Assembly: GCA_022828595.1 (NCBI GenBank)
Contig: JAKGHH010000002.1
Location: 82,428,076-82,492,075, forward strand
DNA length: 64,000 nucleotides
From: Nelumbo lutea
Lineage: Eukaryota; Streptophyta; Magnoliopsida; Proteales; Nelumbonaceae
Direction of reading: 5' to 3'
Below the pieces are notes generated by a model. That model ran no database searches, had not been told where the DNA came from, and saw nothing but the letters and a program-made list of their open reading frames with translations. How positions within the stretch are numbered: the first letter of the stretch is position 1; each line of letters opens with the position of its first letter. Below, in pieces: positions 33,556-45,735 of this stretch. The position numbers and the translations under genes are program-made.

Positions 33556-34350
33556 ATGGCAAATGGATCTTTTGCAAAGCTTCTTGACGACAACAAGTTA
33601 AAGGGCCCAAACTATGCCGACTGGTACAGGAACCTTATGCTGGTCCTAACTTCTGAAAAGTTGGACAATGTGGCAAAGAATCTTGCCCCGGAGCGTCCGG
33701 GTAACAGGGCTTCTGAGGCCCGAAGGAGAGATTATCAGGAATGGGAGGAGAAAAACTCCCTTGCCTGATTTTACATCATTGTCTCCTTGGACAACTCAAT
33801 ACAGAGGCAGTTCGATCAGATCGAACTTGCCGATGACATATTGGACAGTCTCAGGACGATGTATGAAGAGCAGAATTGTTCTACTCGACAAAAGGTCTTG
33901 AAACAGTTCTTGACCGCACAAATGTCCAAGGGCCAACAAGTTCACGACCATTGTCTTCGGATGATGGGATACATTAACGAACTGGAGGCTCTTGGATCCG
34001 GGCTGGACCTTGCAACCCAGATAGATGCTATCCTTAATTCTTTGCCTCCTTCCTTTAATCCATTCATTATGAACTATAATATGAACAAGGTGAATATCAG
34101 TTTGCAAGAGCTCAGCAATATGTTGTAAAGAGCCGAAGAACTATTAAGAATGGATGAGCATGTAGCTATGCTTGTTGAAGCTAGCAAGACAGGCAAGAGA
34201 AAGATGAAGGCTAACAAGCCTCAGAAGAAAGTCACTAAGGGTAAGAAGCAGAAGAAAGACAAAGCATCAGATGCCTATCACTTCTGCAAGAAGACTGGCC
34301 ACTGGAAAAGGAACTATCCTGCCTACCTGGAATCCAAGAAAGGTAATTTT
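33556..34350 (+). pseudogene. Copia-D gag (broken)
   Basis: ATG at 33556 opens MANGSFAKLLDDNKLKG. TGA at 33766-33768 (arginine expected in 'LARCYI') and TAA at 34126-34128 (glutamine in 'MLQRAEE') interrupt it. The zinc knuckle reads YHFCKKTGHWKRNY, so its first and last cysteines are both tyrosine and two of four metal ligands are lost. The lysine-rich linker before the knuckle is intact. Confidence 0.88.
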
Positions 34351-36691
34351 GAAACTTATGTTATAGAAACCAATTTATTGGTAGCTTCTGCGTCCTGGTG
34401 TATTGACTCCGGGGCTTCAACTCATGCGTGTAACTCACTGCAGGGGTTCAAGGTAAGTAGATGGCTGAGTGAAGGAGAAGTCACACTCTACTTAGGGACT
34501 ACTGCAACTGTTGCAGCCGCGGCCATAGGAACCATGGAGTTAATTTTTAGAGAAGGAATAATTGTATTGAAAGATTGTCTTTATGTACAAAATTTAAGGA
34601 GAAATTTGATTTATGTTTCAAAACTGTGTGCAGATGGTTATTCTGTTTTCTTTAGTAATACGATTACTATTAAAAGAAATAACAGATTCATCGCATATGG
34701 AGAACTAGAGAATGGTCTCTATGTTCTACATCCTTCTCTAGAAACTAATATAACTAAAACTACGTCGGCTGAAATCCCCAAGAAGAGAGCCCGTGATATA
34801 GTTAATCCCACGTGTCTACGGCATTACCGACTTGGCCACATCGGTGTTGACCGAATCACAAGGTTGGTAAAGGATGGTCCTTTGGATTTTCTAACTGTAG
34901 AAGATCTTCCCACCAGTGAGCTTTGTCTACAAGGCAAGATGACGAATCGACCATTTAACGGTAAGCCTGAAAAATGTACAAACACACTTGACCTGATACA
35001 TACTTATGTATGTGGTCCCCTGAGTTTTAGGACACGAAATCAATACGTGTATTTCATCACCTTCACAAATGATTTCTCACGATATTGTTACATGTACCTA
35101 ATGAGACACAAGTCTGAATCCTTTGAAAAGTTCAAAGAGTTTAGACAAGAGGTCGAGAAACAGTTAGGAAGAGAAATTAAGGCCCTTTGATCAGATCGAG
35201 GTGGCGAGTATCTCTCTGTCGAATTCAAGGACTATTTAAAGGGCAATGGGATAGTATCACAATTAGTTCCTCCTTCTACACCACAACTTAACGGTGTTTC
35301 AGAGAGGAGAAATAGGACCTTATTGGATATGGTCCAGTTGTTTCTCATACACTCAGAGTTACCCACATCCTTTTGGGGTTACGCATCAGAGACTGCGATT
35401 TACGTACTGAATTGGGTTCCAACCAAATCGGTTATGAATACTCCATATGAACATTGGACCGGAAAGAAACCATGTGTTAGACACTTGAAGATTTGGGGTT
35501 GTCCAGCACACGTTAAAAGAATGGGTGCGGACAAGTTGGAATCTAAGACCAGCCATTGCCTATTTGTAAGCTACCCAAAAGGCTCTGTAGGTTACCTATT
35601 CTATGACCCAAGTGAACAGAAAGTGTTCTGCAGTGGAAATGCACAATTCTTGGAGACTGATTTCATCTTGCACACCCATCGTCGGGAAGTTGTTTTTGAT
35701 GAGGAGAGCTCAGGAGTAGTGGGAGAGGTCCCACAAGTTCCAGGTAGTGACCAACCTAGAATATCCACTCGGGTATCCAGGCCACCAGCCCGTTATGGTT
35801 ATGACTAGGATAGTTACCTGGTGGAAACCTTGACTAGTGAGGAGAATCCCGTGACTTACGTGGAAGCTATGTTGGACATAGATTCCTAGAAGTGGATGGA
35901 GGCCTTGAGAGCAGAGATGGACTCAATGGAGACCAATGGAGTCTGGACTCTAGTAGATCCACCCTCCAGGGTAAAAGCAATCAGTTGCAAATGGATTTAC
36001 AAGAGGAAGAATGGCCCTGATGGTAGGGTTGAGACCTTCAAAGCTCGTTTGGTGGTGAAAGGGTACACTCCGAAAGAGGGCATCGATTATGAGGAAACCT
36101 TTTTGCTTGTGGCTATGCTTAAATCCATTAGAATCCTACTAGTTGTAGCAGCATACCATGATTATTAGATTTGGCAGATGGATGTCAAAACTGCATTCAT
36201 GAATTGAGATCTTATTGAAGATATCTATATGCAGCAGCCGCAAGGCTTCATAGTTGCGGGTCAGGAAAACATGGTATGTAAACTCAATAGATCAATTTAT
36301 GGACTTAAGCGAGCTTCTAGAAGTTGGAACATCAGTTTTAACTCTGCTGTCAAATCGTTTGATTTCGAGCAGAATCCGGATGAATCCTGTGTCTACAGGA
36401 AGTCCAGTGGAGATAAGGTTACATTCTTGGTTCTGTATGTAGATGACATTCTTTCATTGGGAATGATGTAGGAATGTTGACTACAGTGAAAGTATGGCTT
36501 TCACAGCAATTCTTCATGAAAGATCTTGGAGAAGCCTCCTATATACTGGGTCTTCGACTCTATAGAGATAGATCGAAGCAGATAATAGGATTATCCCAAT
36601 TTGCCTACATTGGAAAAATAGTCAAAAGATATAGCATAGAAAACTCCGAGGAAATGTTCCTTTCAGGCATGGAGTCACTCTCTCCAAGATG
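34351..36691 (+). pseudogene. Copia-D pol: protease, integrase, RT (truncated)
   Basis: The frame continues from gag. Protease 'WCIDSGASTHAC' is near 34400-34435, 'HYRLGHIGVDRI' near 34822-34860, RT 'QMDVKTAFMN' near 36175-36205, and YVDD at 36436-36447. The first integrase aspartate of 'HTDVCG' is tyrosine (HTYVCG). TGA at 35188-35190 replaces the arginine of 'LRSDRGGEY'; TAGs replace glutamines at 35806 and 35887; another stop lies at 36166. A one-base loss near 36453 shifts the frame just after YVDD. Pol ends at about 36690 after 'GMESLS', fused to mid-LTR sequence. Confidence 0.88.
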
Positions 36692-36722
36692 ATTTCAATC
36701 GTTAAGATTTATTTTGTAAAAC

Positions 36723-36753
<31 letters not shown>

Positions 36754-37997
36754 TATGGTTTTGAAATATTTGCAAAAAGGTTTTAATTCCCAGGATCCAT
36801 ATAAGAGAGAGTGCAACACTGTTTCTTGCAGCCGAGTGAGAGGTCCTCTCCTGTCGGGCAGTGTATGATCATTATGGGTTGAGAGGTTAAGTGTAAGACC
36901 ATTGAGGATAAAACCTGATGGGCTAATCTTGCATCGGTCCACAGTCCCTGGGTGTTATAAGGTGGCTTGGCCCAGGAACCACTTAGGGTAAGTGTTGGGC
37001 CCATAGAGACCATGAGATGGTTTTCGAGGGGTGCACTGTCCATAACTGTGTATTCGGCTAGGCCTTGTAACAAAGGCTGGGCCGAACCCATGTGGCTGAT
37101 GTGTAGATCCATGTTTGGGTCCCACGCCATACAAGGAAGCCCAACTGGCCAGCAGTTTGAAAGGCTAAATGAATACATAACTTAAATGGGCCTTAAGCCC
37201 ATTTCGAACTGGGCTAATTAGATTAGTCACATAAAGGGGCGAATTTTGAGATGGATCAACTGATAGGATTGGGCGTAGACCCTATCCACTTAGAGAGTCC
37301 GAGATCTAAATAAGATTTAGATCTGGAAACCTCCTAATTAGATTAGGAGATGGCTGATCTAATCTGCAGATAAGATAAGGGTTATCCCTTATCACTTAAA
37401 GGGACTTCTAATCCAAATATGATTTGGGTTAGCAACTCCTAATGGGATTAGGAGCTGATCCCTTTGAGATTATAAAAGGAGGAGGGGGCGGCAGCCTTTA
37501 GACATGCAACCAGCACACCCTTGTCTTCAGAGCTGAGATCACAAGAAGAGAGAATTCTGCACCCTGCAAATACTCTCTTGCCGCCTCCTTCCTACAACCG
37601 TCGCCTCCAGTAGTTCGATCTCCTATTCTTGGGAGAAATCAATGTTTGATCTTGATTCCAATCTTTCACAAGCCGTCTAGTTGATTCTTGCGAAGGGTCA
37701 AGTTCTTTTGGAAGAACACTCTGATTCTGCACCACCTTCAGTGGGAGCAAATTTTGAATCCTTCCTTGGGCGTGAACACCTCCATTGGGAGATACTGTTT
37801 CTTCGTATCAGGTATAATCCCTCCCTGCTCCTTTTGGTTCAGATCTAGTTCAGTTTATGGTTCAAGAATGATCCTAGAAAATATGATTTTCTAAATAGGG
37901 AATTTGATTCCCAGTTGAAGGGAGAGAAAATTTTTGAAATTCGCCCCCTTATTCCACAATCTTCGGGCATCCATGTGATGGATATCCTATCCCTTCA
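36692..37997 (+). repeat. Copia-D 3' LTR, 5' third deleted
   Basis: It starts at 'gatttcaatcgttaagattt', about 0.5 kb into the LTR, and ends CCCTTCA at 37997. A (TA)n run at about 36721-36753 is longer than in sister copies. A TATA box lies at 37471-37478. It meets a minus-strand LTR fragment tail to tail at 37997/37998. Confidence 0.85.
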
Positions 37998-38528
37998 AAT
38001 CTTATTTAGATCTTGGACTCTATAAGTGGATAGGGTTTGGGCCCAATCCTATCAGCTGATCCATCTCAGAATTCACCCCTTTAAGTGACTAATCAAATTA
38101 GCCCAGTTTGAAATGGGCTTAAGGCCCATTTAAGTTTATGTGTTCATTCAGCCCTCCAAACTGCTGCCCAGTTGGGCTTCCTTGTATGGTGTGGGACCCA
38201 AACATTGATCTACACATCAGCTACATGGGTTCAGCCCAGCCTTTGTTACAAGGCCTGGCCGAATACACTATTATAGATAGTGTACCCCCTGAAAACTATC
38301 TCTTGGTCTCTATGGGCCCAACACTTACCCTAAGTAGTCCATGGGCCAAGCCACCTTGTAACACCTCGGGACTGTGGGAAGATGCAAGATTAGTCCATCA
38401 GGTATTATTCTCAATGGTATTACACTTTACCACTCAACCCGTAATGAAACCATAATATATATACTTTTATATCTCATATAAAATACATCATCTTGATTGA
38501 AGCTAAGGGCATACAAAACTGTCTAACA
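37998..38528 (-). repeat. Solo LTR fragment with internal deletion
   Basis: This is a minus-strand LTR piece whose 5' end TGTTAGAC is at 38528. It begins inside the loop of the AGATCTAAAT palindrome and has lost about 0.5 kb near 38450-38490 (the sequence jumps from 'cccgtaatg' to 'aaaccataatatatat' and then to 'catcttgattg'). It is joined to Copia-E pol sequence at 38529. Confidence 0.8.
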
Positions 38529-40437
38529 ATGCTTATGTGTCCCTAATGAGACATAATTCTGAATCCTTTGAAATGTTCAAAGAGTTTAGGCAAGAGGTTG
38601 AGAAACGGTTAGGGAGATAGATCAAAGCCCTTCGATAAGATTGAGGGAGGGAATAATATCTCTCTGACAAATTTTGGGACTACCTAAAGGACAATGGGAT
38701 TGTATCACAATTATCTCCTCCTACTACACCACAATTAAATGGTGTGTCGTAGAGGAGAAACGAAACTCTATTAGATATGGTCCGATCACTTCTCGTACAC
38801 CTAGAACTACCTACATCCTTTTGGGTGTACACATTATAGACTGTAGTATACGTGCTGAACCGGGTTTCAACCAAATCTGTTCTTAAGAATCCATATGAGC
38901 TATGGACCGGCAAAAACTAAGTGTAAGACAATTAAAGATTTGGGGCTGTCCAACACATGTTAAAAGAACAAGTGTTGACAAATTGGAATCCAAAACCACC
39001 CGTTACCTATTTGTAGGCTACCCCAAAGGATCTGTAGGATATTTATTCTGTGACCTAAGAGAGCAGAAAGTGTTTTGTGGTTGAAATGCCCATTTCTTGG
39101 AGGAAGATTACATCTTGAGCAATTTTTACTAGGAAGTTGTTCTTGATGAGGAGAGCTCAGGGATAGTGGAAGATATCCCACAAGCTCCAGATAATAATCA
39201 ACCAAGAAGGTCTACTCAGGTATCCAGGCATCCAGTTCATTACAACTATCATCAAGAAAGTTATTTGATGGAAGCCACAATCAGTGAGGAGGATCCCACG
39301 ACTTATACAGAAGCTATGTTGGACATAGATTCTTTGAAGTGGGTAGATGCCATGAGAGCCGAGATGGACTCAATGAAAACCAATGACGTCTGGACTGTTG
39401 TAGATCCACCCCTTGGGGTGAAAACAATTAGTTGCAAATGGATCTATAAGAGGAAGAAGGGCCCCGATGGTAAGGTTGAGACCTATAAGGCTCGTCTTGT
39501 GGTGAAAGGGTACACTCAGAAAGAGGAAATCGACTATAAGGAAACCTTTTTTCCCATGGCCATGCTTAAATCCATTAGGATCCTGCTAGTTGTAGCAGCG
39601 TACCATGACTACAAGATTTGGCAAATGGGTGTGAAAACCATGTTCTTGAATGGAGATTTTACTGGCAACAACCGCAAGGATTCATTGCTGCAGGTCAGGA
39701 ATACATGGTGTGTAATCTTAATTGATCCATATATGGACTTAAGAAAGCTTGTAGGAGCTAGAACATCCGGTTTGACTCATTGGGAATGATGTAGATGACA
39801 TCTTACTCATTGGGAATGATGTAGGAATGTTAACTACGGTAAAAGTATGGCTTTCATAGCAATTCTTCATGAAAGATCTTGGAGAAGCCTCTTACATCTT
39901 GGGTCTATATAGATAGATCAAAGAAGATAGTAGGATTATCCAATCTACTTACATTGACAAGATTGTTAAGAGATATTGCATAGAGAACTCCAAGAAAGAA
40001 AATGTTCCTTTCAGGCACATAGTCACACTCTCCAAGTGCATGTCTCCCATGATTCCCGATAGTAGTTCACTACAGATCCTGGGGTATACTGATGCTGATT
40101 TCCAGTCAAATCCAAATGGTAGAAAGCCTACATCTAGTTACATCTTTACAATGGGGTCTTGTGTAGTTAACTGGAAGAGCTGCAAACAGGGGTCCACAAC
40201 AGATTTCACAACTGAGGCCAAGTACAATGCCGCTAGTGAAGTTCCCAAGGAAGCCGTTTGGATGAAGAAATTCATTCAAGAATAAAGAGTAATTCCATCT
40301 AGCATATCACCCATTCCATTATTGTGTGACAACACTGGAGCCTTTGCTCAAGCTTAGGAGCCACGAGCCCACTCGAAGTCAAAGCACATCGAGAGGAAGT
40401 ACCATGTACTATAGGAGATTGTTGGTAGAGGGGAAAT
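38529..40437 (+). pseudogene. Copia-E pol remnant: integrase, RT, RNase H
   Basis: This plus-strand fragment begins in the integrase core ('YVSLMRHNSESFEMFKEFRQ'-like) and runs to the RNase H tail. It is the most decayed pol here. The integrase glutamate of 'GVSERRN' is a TAG stop, and many other stops occur in 38600-38930. RT keeps '[17 protein letters not shown]' and '[14 protein letters not shown]', but deletions near 39655 and 39778 remove parts of the palm; a 'VDDILLIGND' remnant follows. RNase H keeps 'YTDADFQSNPNGRKP' and 'TEAKYNAASEVPKEAVW' (40088-40270). It has no gag or LTR of its own. Confidence 0.85.
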
Positions 40438-41471
40438 CCCATGTACTACATGTACTAAGTACAATGGATAATTCTCTAAAAAGTAACTCTACGGTTCCTA
40501 TCGCCATAGTTGCAACACTTGTAGAAGTCCCCAAGTAGAGCGTCACTTCACCTTCATTCAACCTTCTTCTTACCTTGAATCCCTGCAGTGAATCACACGC
40601 ATGAGTTGAAGCCCTAGAGTCAATACACCAAGATGCAGAATCCACTAATAAATTGGTCTCTGTGACACAAGATTCGAAATTACCTTTTTTGGATTCCAGG
40701 TATTGAGGACAATTCCTCTTCAAGTAGCCGGTCTGTTTGTAGAAGTGACACACATCCGATGCCCTGTCTTTCTTCTGCTTCTTGGGTTTGGTAGCTTTTT
40801 TCTAAGGCTTCTTTGTCTTTCTCTTTTTTTTTGCCTGATTTGCTAGATTCAGCAAGCATAGCCACAGACTCATCCTTCTTAATTAAATCCTCGGCCCTCT
40901 GCAACATGTTACTGAGTCCCTGGATGCTGACATTCAGCTTGTTCATATTGTAATTCATTATGAACAGATTAAAGGAAATAGGCAAAGAGTTAAGGATGGC
41001 ATCCACTTGCGTGCCAAGATCTAGCTCGGATCGAAGGGCTTCAAGCTCGTTGATATAACCCATCATCCAAAGACAATGGTCGTGAGCCTGTTGCCCCTTG
41101 GACATTTGAGCGGTCATGAACTGTTACAAGACCTTATGCCGAGTAGAACAATTCTACTCTTCGTACATTGTCTTTAAACTATCCAACTTGTCCTTGGCTA
41201 GTTCGATCTGATCGAACTGCCTCTGTATCGGATTGTCTAGGGAGGCAATGACATAGCAGTGGGCTAAGGAGTTTTTATCCTCCCAATCTTGGAATTCCCT
41301 CATTCGGGCCTCAGAAGCCCTGCCACTTAGACGCTCCGGGGCATGATTTTTGACTACCTTATCGAATTTTTCAAATGTTAAGACCAACATGAGATTATGG
41401 TACCAATCGGCCTAGTTCGGTCCCTTATGCTTGTTGTCATCAAGAAGCTTTGCAAATTGTCCGTTTGCCAT
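40438..41471 (-). pseudogene. Copia-F gag and protease start (broken)
   Basis: ATG at 41471-41469 opens gag on the minus strand. The frame includes 'WEDKNSLAHCYVIASLDNPIQRQFDQIELAKD', 'GYINELEALRSELD' and 'NYNMNKLNVSIQGL'. A frameshift near 40760 separates it from the zinc knuckle ('CHFYKQTGYLKRNC', with the second cysteine and the histidine replaced by tyrosine) and the protease site 'WCIDSRASTHAC', where the active-site glycine is arginine. Stops are present near 41125-41150. The rest of pol is missing: at about 40440 it abuts Copia-E pol in the opposite orientation. Confidence 0.85.
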
Positions 41472-43220
41472 TTTCTGATAAAGCAAAAAACATTAGTCCA
41501 CAACCTAATTTGATTCATGTTCATTACATAGATATGGCTTTTAATCTATGTTCCATTTCCATTTGTTCATCTCTGAGATCCCCCTCCCATCTCAGTGATG
41601 GAGACAACGACTTGTCTCTGCAAATGTGGGAAACCACATAGGGTCCATGGAGCCAAATGTTTCAACTGCAAAACCTTACCACCTTTCTATGAAGGATCAT
41701 ATCCACTCATCATATGAGTTTTCCCTTTGGCCTCTGTCAAACAAGGTTCAGAGCCATTTTCAGGTAAACCTTTCTGTCCAGTGAGTGCTCACCTATCATA
41801 TTCGTGAATGCCAAGGTACCGTGAGAGAGTTTTCATTTTCTGGTGAAGCCTCTCCCACATCGGTCATCATCTTACGAAATACTCGGACAAACCCAACAAC
41901 AAATGGATAGCCAGTTTTTTGGTGTGTTTCCTCATTACTGAAGGACTCATCCTCATGCTAATGATGGAAGGACTTTAGAGAGTTCATCACATGAATCTCC
42001 CTATCACATGCACTCATATTTGCTAAAGGGAACGAAAAATTATGCCCTAGTTTGATTCAGGTCAAACGAAAGTGGCTCCCACTAACTTTCATAAAGCCAG
42101 ATTTCGATGGGACCAAATCGGTTAGGGTTCTGCACATATCCTCTTCAGGAGGTGTGGGGAAAACCATTGAGGGAGGTCATCCAATGACCAACAGGGACAC
42201 CATGACAATGATGTGCATTCAGCCATGGTGTGCACAAGAGCCACTCTCAAATCAGCATGGGCCAAGCACTTATGGCCCATGAACGTAGCACATCACACAT
42301 CCATACATCACATGCCATGAAGAATTGATCCAATCAATTAATAACTATAAAGGCCATTTAAAGCCCATAGTATTAACCATTAATATTATCTAGGTATATT
42401 GGCCGAAATTAGGGTTGATCAATTTGGTCCATATAGCTTTATCTGCGAAGTGGGCTTTTAGTAGTTTTAACAATTTAAACTGGGCCTTTACAGGTTGGGC
42501 CGAATTAAACATTCAATTAATTATCAATCCTTAGGCCCATTAGTGGGAGAAATAGGGCTGACATTCAGCCTTGATCGAACCCTAGATTCGGTTCAACCAA
42601 TTTGGACCAATCTGGTTCGAATAGGTCTAGGGTTTGATCTTTAATTAAAGATTTAATTCAAGAAATTAATCTGAAATTAAATATTGATAAAAGAAAATCA
42701 AGAATCAGTCAGATAGGGCTTCTTGCACAATCCATCATACAAAACAGAGGTTAAATCACAGTTTGCAGTTTCATAAACTGCAAATCGCAGATAGCGATTC
42801 TCCCATCTGCAAAATCTCCTTCCTTGCGCTGCCATCTTCGATCCAAAATAAAATAAATAGAAAACCTAATTTTTATTAATATTACATCAGATCTAATGCC
42901 TATACATTCATTCTAAAAAATAAAAAAATATTTTAGAGACCAAATGTAATAAAATAATCAAGAAACTACAAAATCACAGGTTCCCTGCGCCAATCAAGAT
43001 TTTGATCTCCATGTGTACGAACAGCCCATAAATCAAGAAAATTATAAAGAACAATTCTAAATAATAATCGGATTTATAAAATTTAGTTTTAGATTAATCG
43101 CCCATTAACTGGAAACAAATTTTCTATAAAGACCATATATTTTCACAAATCAGGTTGAACCCCTTCTGCCCATTTGCACAGGTTCAGATTTGATCCAATT
43201 CGGTTCAAGGTTTGAGTCTG
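41472..43220 (-). other. Copia-F leader
   Basis: About 1.75 kb of leader, more diverged than in Copia-C and Copia-D but alignable along its length. No sense coding frame is supported. Confidence 0.72.
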
Positions 43221-43232
43221 GCTCTGAAACCA
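43221..43232 (-). other. Copia-F primer-binding site (one mismatch)
   Basis: On the minus strand it reads TGGTTTCAGAGC, one change from TGGTATCAGAGC, next to the LTR end at 43234. Confidence 0.75.
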
Positions 43233-43233
43233 C

Positions 43234-44779
43234 TAAAGGAATGAGATATCCATCATATGGATGGCCGAATCTTGTGGAATAGAATGGGCAAATTTCAAAA
43301 ATTTCTCTCCATCCTACTGGGAATCGTATTCCCTATTTTAGAAAAATCATATTTTTCAAGGATCAATCTTGAACCAAGAACAGAACCAGATCTGAACAAA
43401 AGCAGTAGGAGAGAGATACACCTGATACAAAGAAATAGTATCTCCCAATAGAGGTGTTCACGCCCAAAAACAGCTCCCACTGAAGATGGCGCAGTGTAGG
43501 ATAGAGCAGAATCAACAGCGTTCTTCAAAAGAACCAGATCCTTCGCAAGTATCAACTGGATGGCACGTGAGCACTTCTTCTAATCAGCCCTTTCACAAAG
43601 GACTGATATAGATCGAACTGGCAGATATGGCGATGGCAGGAAGGAGGCGGCAAGAGAGATTTAGTGCAATGATGCTGAATTCTCTCTTCTATGATTTCAG
43701 CTCTGAAGAGGATGTGAATATGAATGTCTTCTAAAGGCTACCGCCCCTTCCTCCTATTATATCCTTAAAAGGATCAGCTCCTAATCCCATTAGGAGTTGC
43801 TGATCCAAATCATATTTGGATAAGAATTCCCTTTAAGTGATAAGGGTAAACCCTTATCTTATCTGTGAATTAGATCAGCCCCCTCCTAATCATATTAGGA
43901 GGTTTCCAGATCTGAATCACATTCAGATCTGGACTCTCTGAGTGGATTGGGTTGAGACCCAATCCTATCTGCTAATTTAATCTCAGAATTCACCCCTTAT
44001 TTAATTGATCAAATCAGCCCAGTTCGAAATGGGCTTTAGGCCCAATAAGGTTATATGCTCACTTATCCTTCCAAACTACTACCCAGTTGGGCTTCCTTGT
44101 ATGGCGTGGGAGACGTTTGGAAACCATAATATATATACTTTTATATCCCATATAAAATATATTTTGCAAAAGAAATCTCAACGATTGAAATCGACTGCCG
44201 ATAGTCTTGGTTTCCATCAGAGAGAGTTCATCCCTGATCATTACCTTTGTCTGACAAAGGGGATGATCCTGTCACTATGATTACCCACTGAGATGAATTC
44301 TCAAGTTGTCCCAACATACCCAGGTTTTGACCCCCGCTAAGGATTTCACTGATTGGCATATCAAAGATAGCCCAATCTGACACCTAGTGCAGTATCATAA
44401 TCGAGTCTAGGGGTCAGGTGTAACTTTCTAGTTTTGCCCATCAATCTCTAAGGTCTAGGGCAATACTGGAAATCTGGTCTGGTTCAAAGATTAAATTAAT
44501 CCTACACTGCATGTGCCTTAGGTCTCACCCTAGTGGCTAAGATAGGCCACCCCAACATTTGGCAGCACACTAGTGTTAGCCTTGGCAGGACAAATCTCCC
44601 AGGCTTATCCAATGGCTGTGAACATTCTATACTAGCACGAGTCTCATAAGTGTCCAGTTTAAGGATATTACACAGAAACACACCACAGGAACATGAATCA
44701 AATATATACGTTATTCTTTACAATAAATTCATAATGTACATCATTCTGATTGAAGCTAAGGGCATACAACTATCTAACA
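43234..44779 (-). repeat. Copia-F 5' LTR with internal deletion
   Basis: On the minus strand it runs from TGTTAGATAG at 44779 to about 43234 (1546 bases). About 0.4 kb of U3 is missing at 44110-44115, where 'ggcgtggga' is followed directly by 'gtttggaaacc'. The promoter region near 43757 reads TATAATAGG. Confidence 0.85.
43778..43932 (-). promoter_or_regulatory. Five consecutive palindromes upstream of the copia TATA box
   Basis: The arms are CTCCTAAT/ATTAGGAG (43778-43796), ATCCAAAT/ATTTGGAT (43803-43821), GATAAGGGT/ACCCTTATC (43839-43858), CTCCTAAT/ATTAGGAG (43883-43901) and CCAGATCTGAAT/ATTCAGATCTGG (43906-43932). Spacers are two or three bases. On the element's sense strand they lie just upstream of the TATA position. 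The series is recognisable in the other LTR copies. Dimer-binding sites or DNA/RNA hairpins are possible roles. Confidence 0.7.
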
Positions 44780-44863
44780 ACTAACACAAAAAGTGTTTGA
44801 GAAACGCGTGGAAATTATGAGACTTCGGCTTGTACCTGATTGGACCTAAGTGCAAGTGGGAGT
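44780..44863 (+). pseudogene. Copia-G pol end fragment
   Basis: Only the last codons of pol remain ('QKVFEKRVEIMRLRLVPDW', matching the RNase H end of the other copies), followed by the polypurine tract 'aagtgggag'. It sits between the inverted LTRs of Copia-F and Copia-G. Confidence 0.75.
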
Positions 44864-45735
44864 TGTTAGATAGCGTATGACCTTAGCTCTAATCATCTTG
44901 TTGTACATTGTGACATTTATTGTAAATGAATAATGTACATATTTGATTGACGTTATATTGGTGTTTTTCTATGTAATACCCTTAAATTGGACACTTATGA
45001 GACTTGTGTTAGTTTAGAATCTTCACAGTCATTGGATAAATCTAAGGAGATTTATTCTGCGAAGGCTGACATTGATGTGCTGCCATGTTGGTTTGGGTGG
45101 CTTGTCTCAGCTGCTAGTGTGAGACTTGAGGTACATGCAGTGTGGGTTTGCTTGAAACTTTGAACCGGACCAAATTCCAGTATTGCCCTAGATATTAGAG
45201 ATAGATGGGCAAAACTGGAATGTTACACCTGACCCCTAGACTCGATTATGGTACTGCACTAGGTGTCGAATTGGGTTGTCTTTGATATGCCAATCTATGA
45301 GATCCATAGAGGGAGTCAAAACCTAGGTATGTTGGGACAGTCTGAGAATTCACCTGAGCGGGTGATCATAGTGACAGGATCAACCCCTTTGCCGGACAAA
45401 GTGAATGATCGGGGAATGCACTCTCACTAATGGAAACCTAAACTGTCGGCAGTTGATTTCAAACTTGTTGATAGTTGTTTTGCAAAATATATTTATATAG
45501 AGATATACATATATATTACGGTTTCACAAAAGGTTTGCAAAATGTTTTAATTCTCGAGATCCATGCGAGTAATGAGTGCAACATTGTACTTTGTAGCCAA
45601 GGGAGAGGTCTTCTCTTGTCGGGCAGTGTTTGATCATTAAGGGCTAAGAGGTTAAGTGTAAGACTATATTGGGATAATAAACTTGATGGGCTAATCTCAC
45701 ATCTACCCACTATCCTTGGGACTTCATAAGATGGC
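44864..45735 (+). repeat. Copia-G 3' LTR, truncated
   Basis: It starts TGTTAGATAG right after the polypurine tract and runs about 870 bases to 'cttcataagatggctgg', then joins a minus-strand LTR at about 45735. Confidence 0.82.

Larger units (their letters stand above)
29938..37997 (+). mobile_element. Copia-D: Ty1/copia element, inverted partner of Copia-C
   Basis: The order is 5' LTR (29938-31762, lacking its first 70 or so bases), PBS (31764-31776), leader, gag (33556-), pol to mid RNase H (36691), then directly the 3' two thirds of an LTR (36692-37997). The end of pol, the polypurine tract and the 5' part of the 3' LTR are deleted. With Copia-C it forms a large inverted repeat about the 29937/29938 junction. 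Confidence 0.85.
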
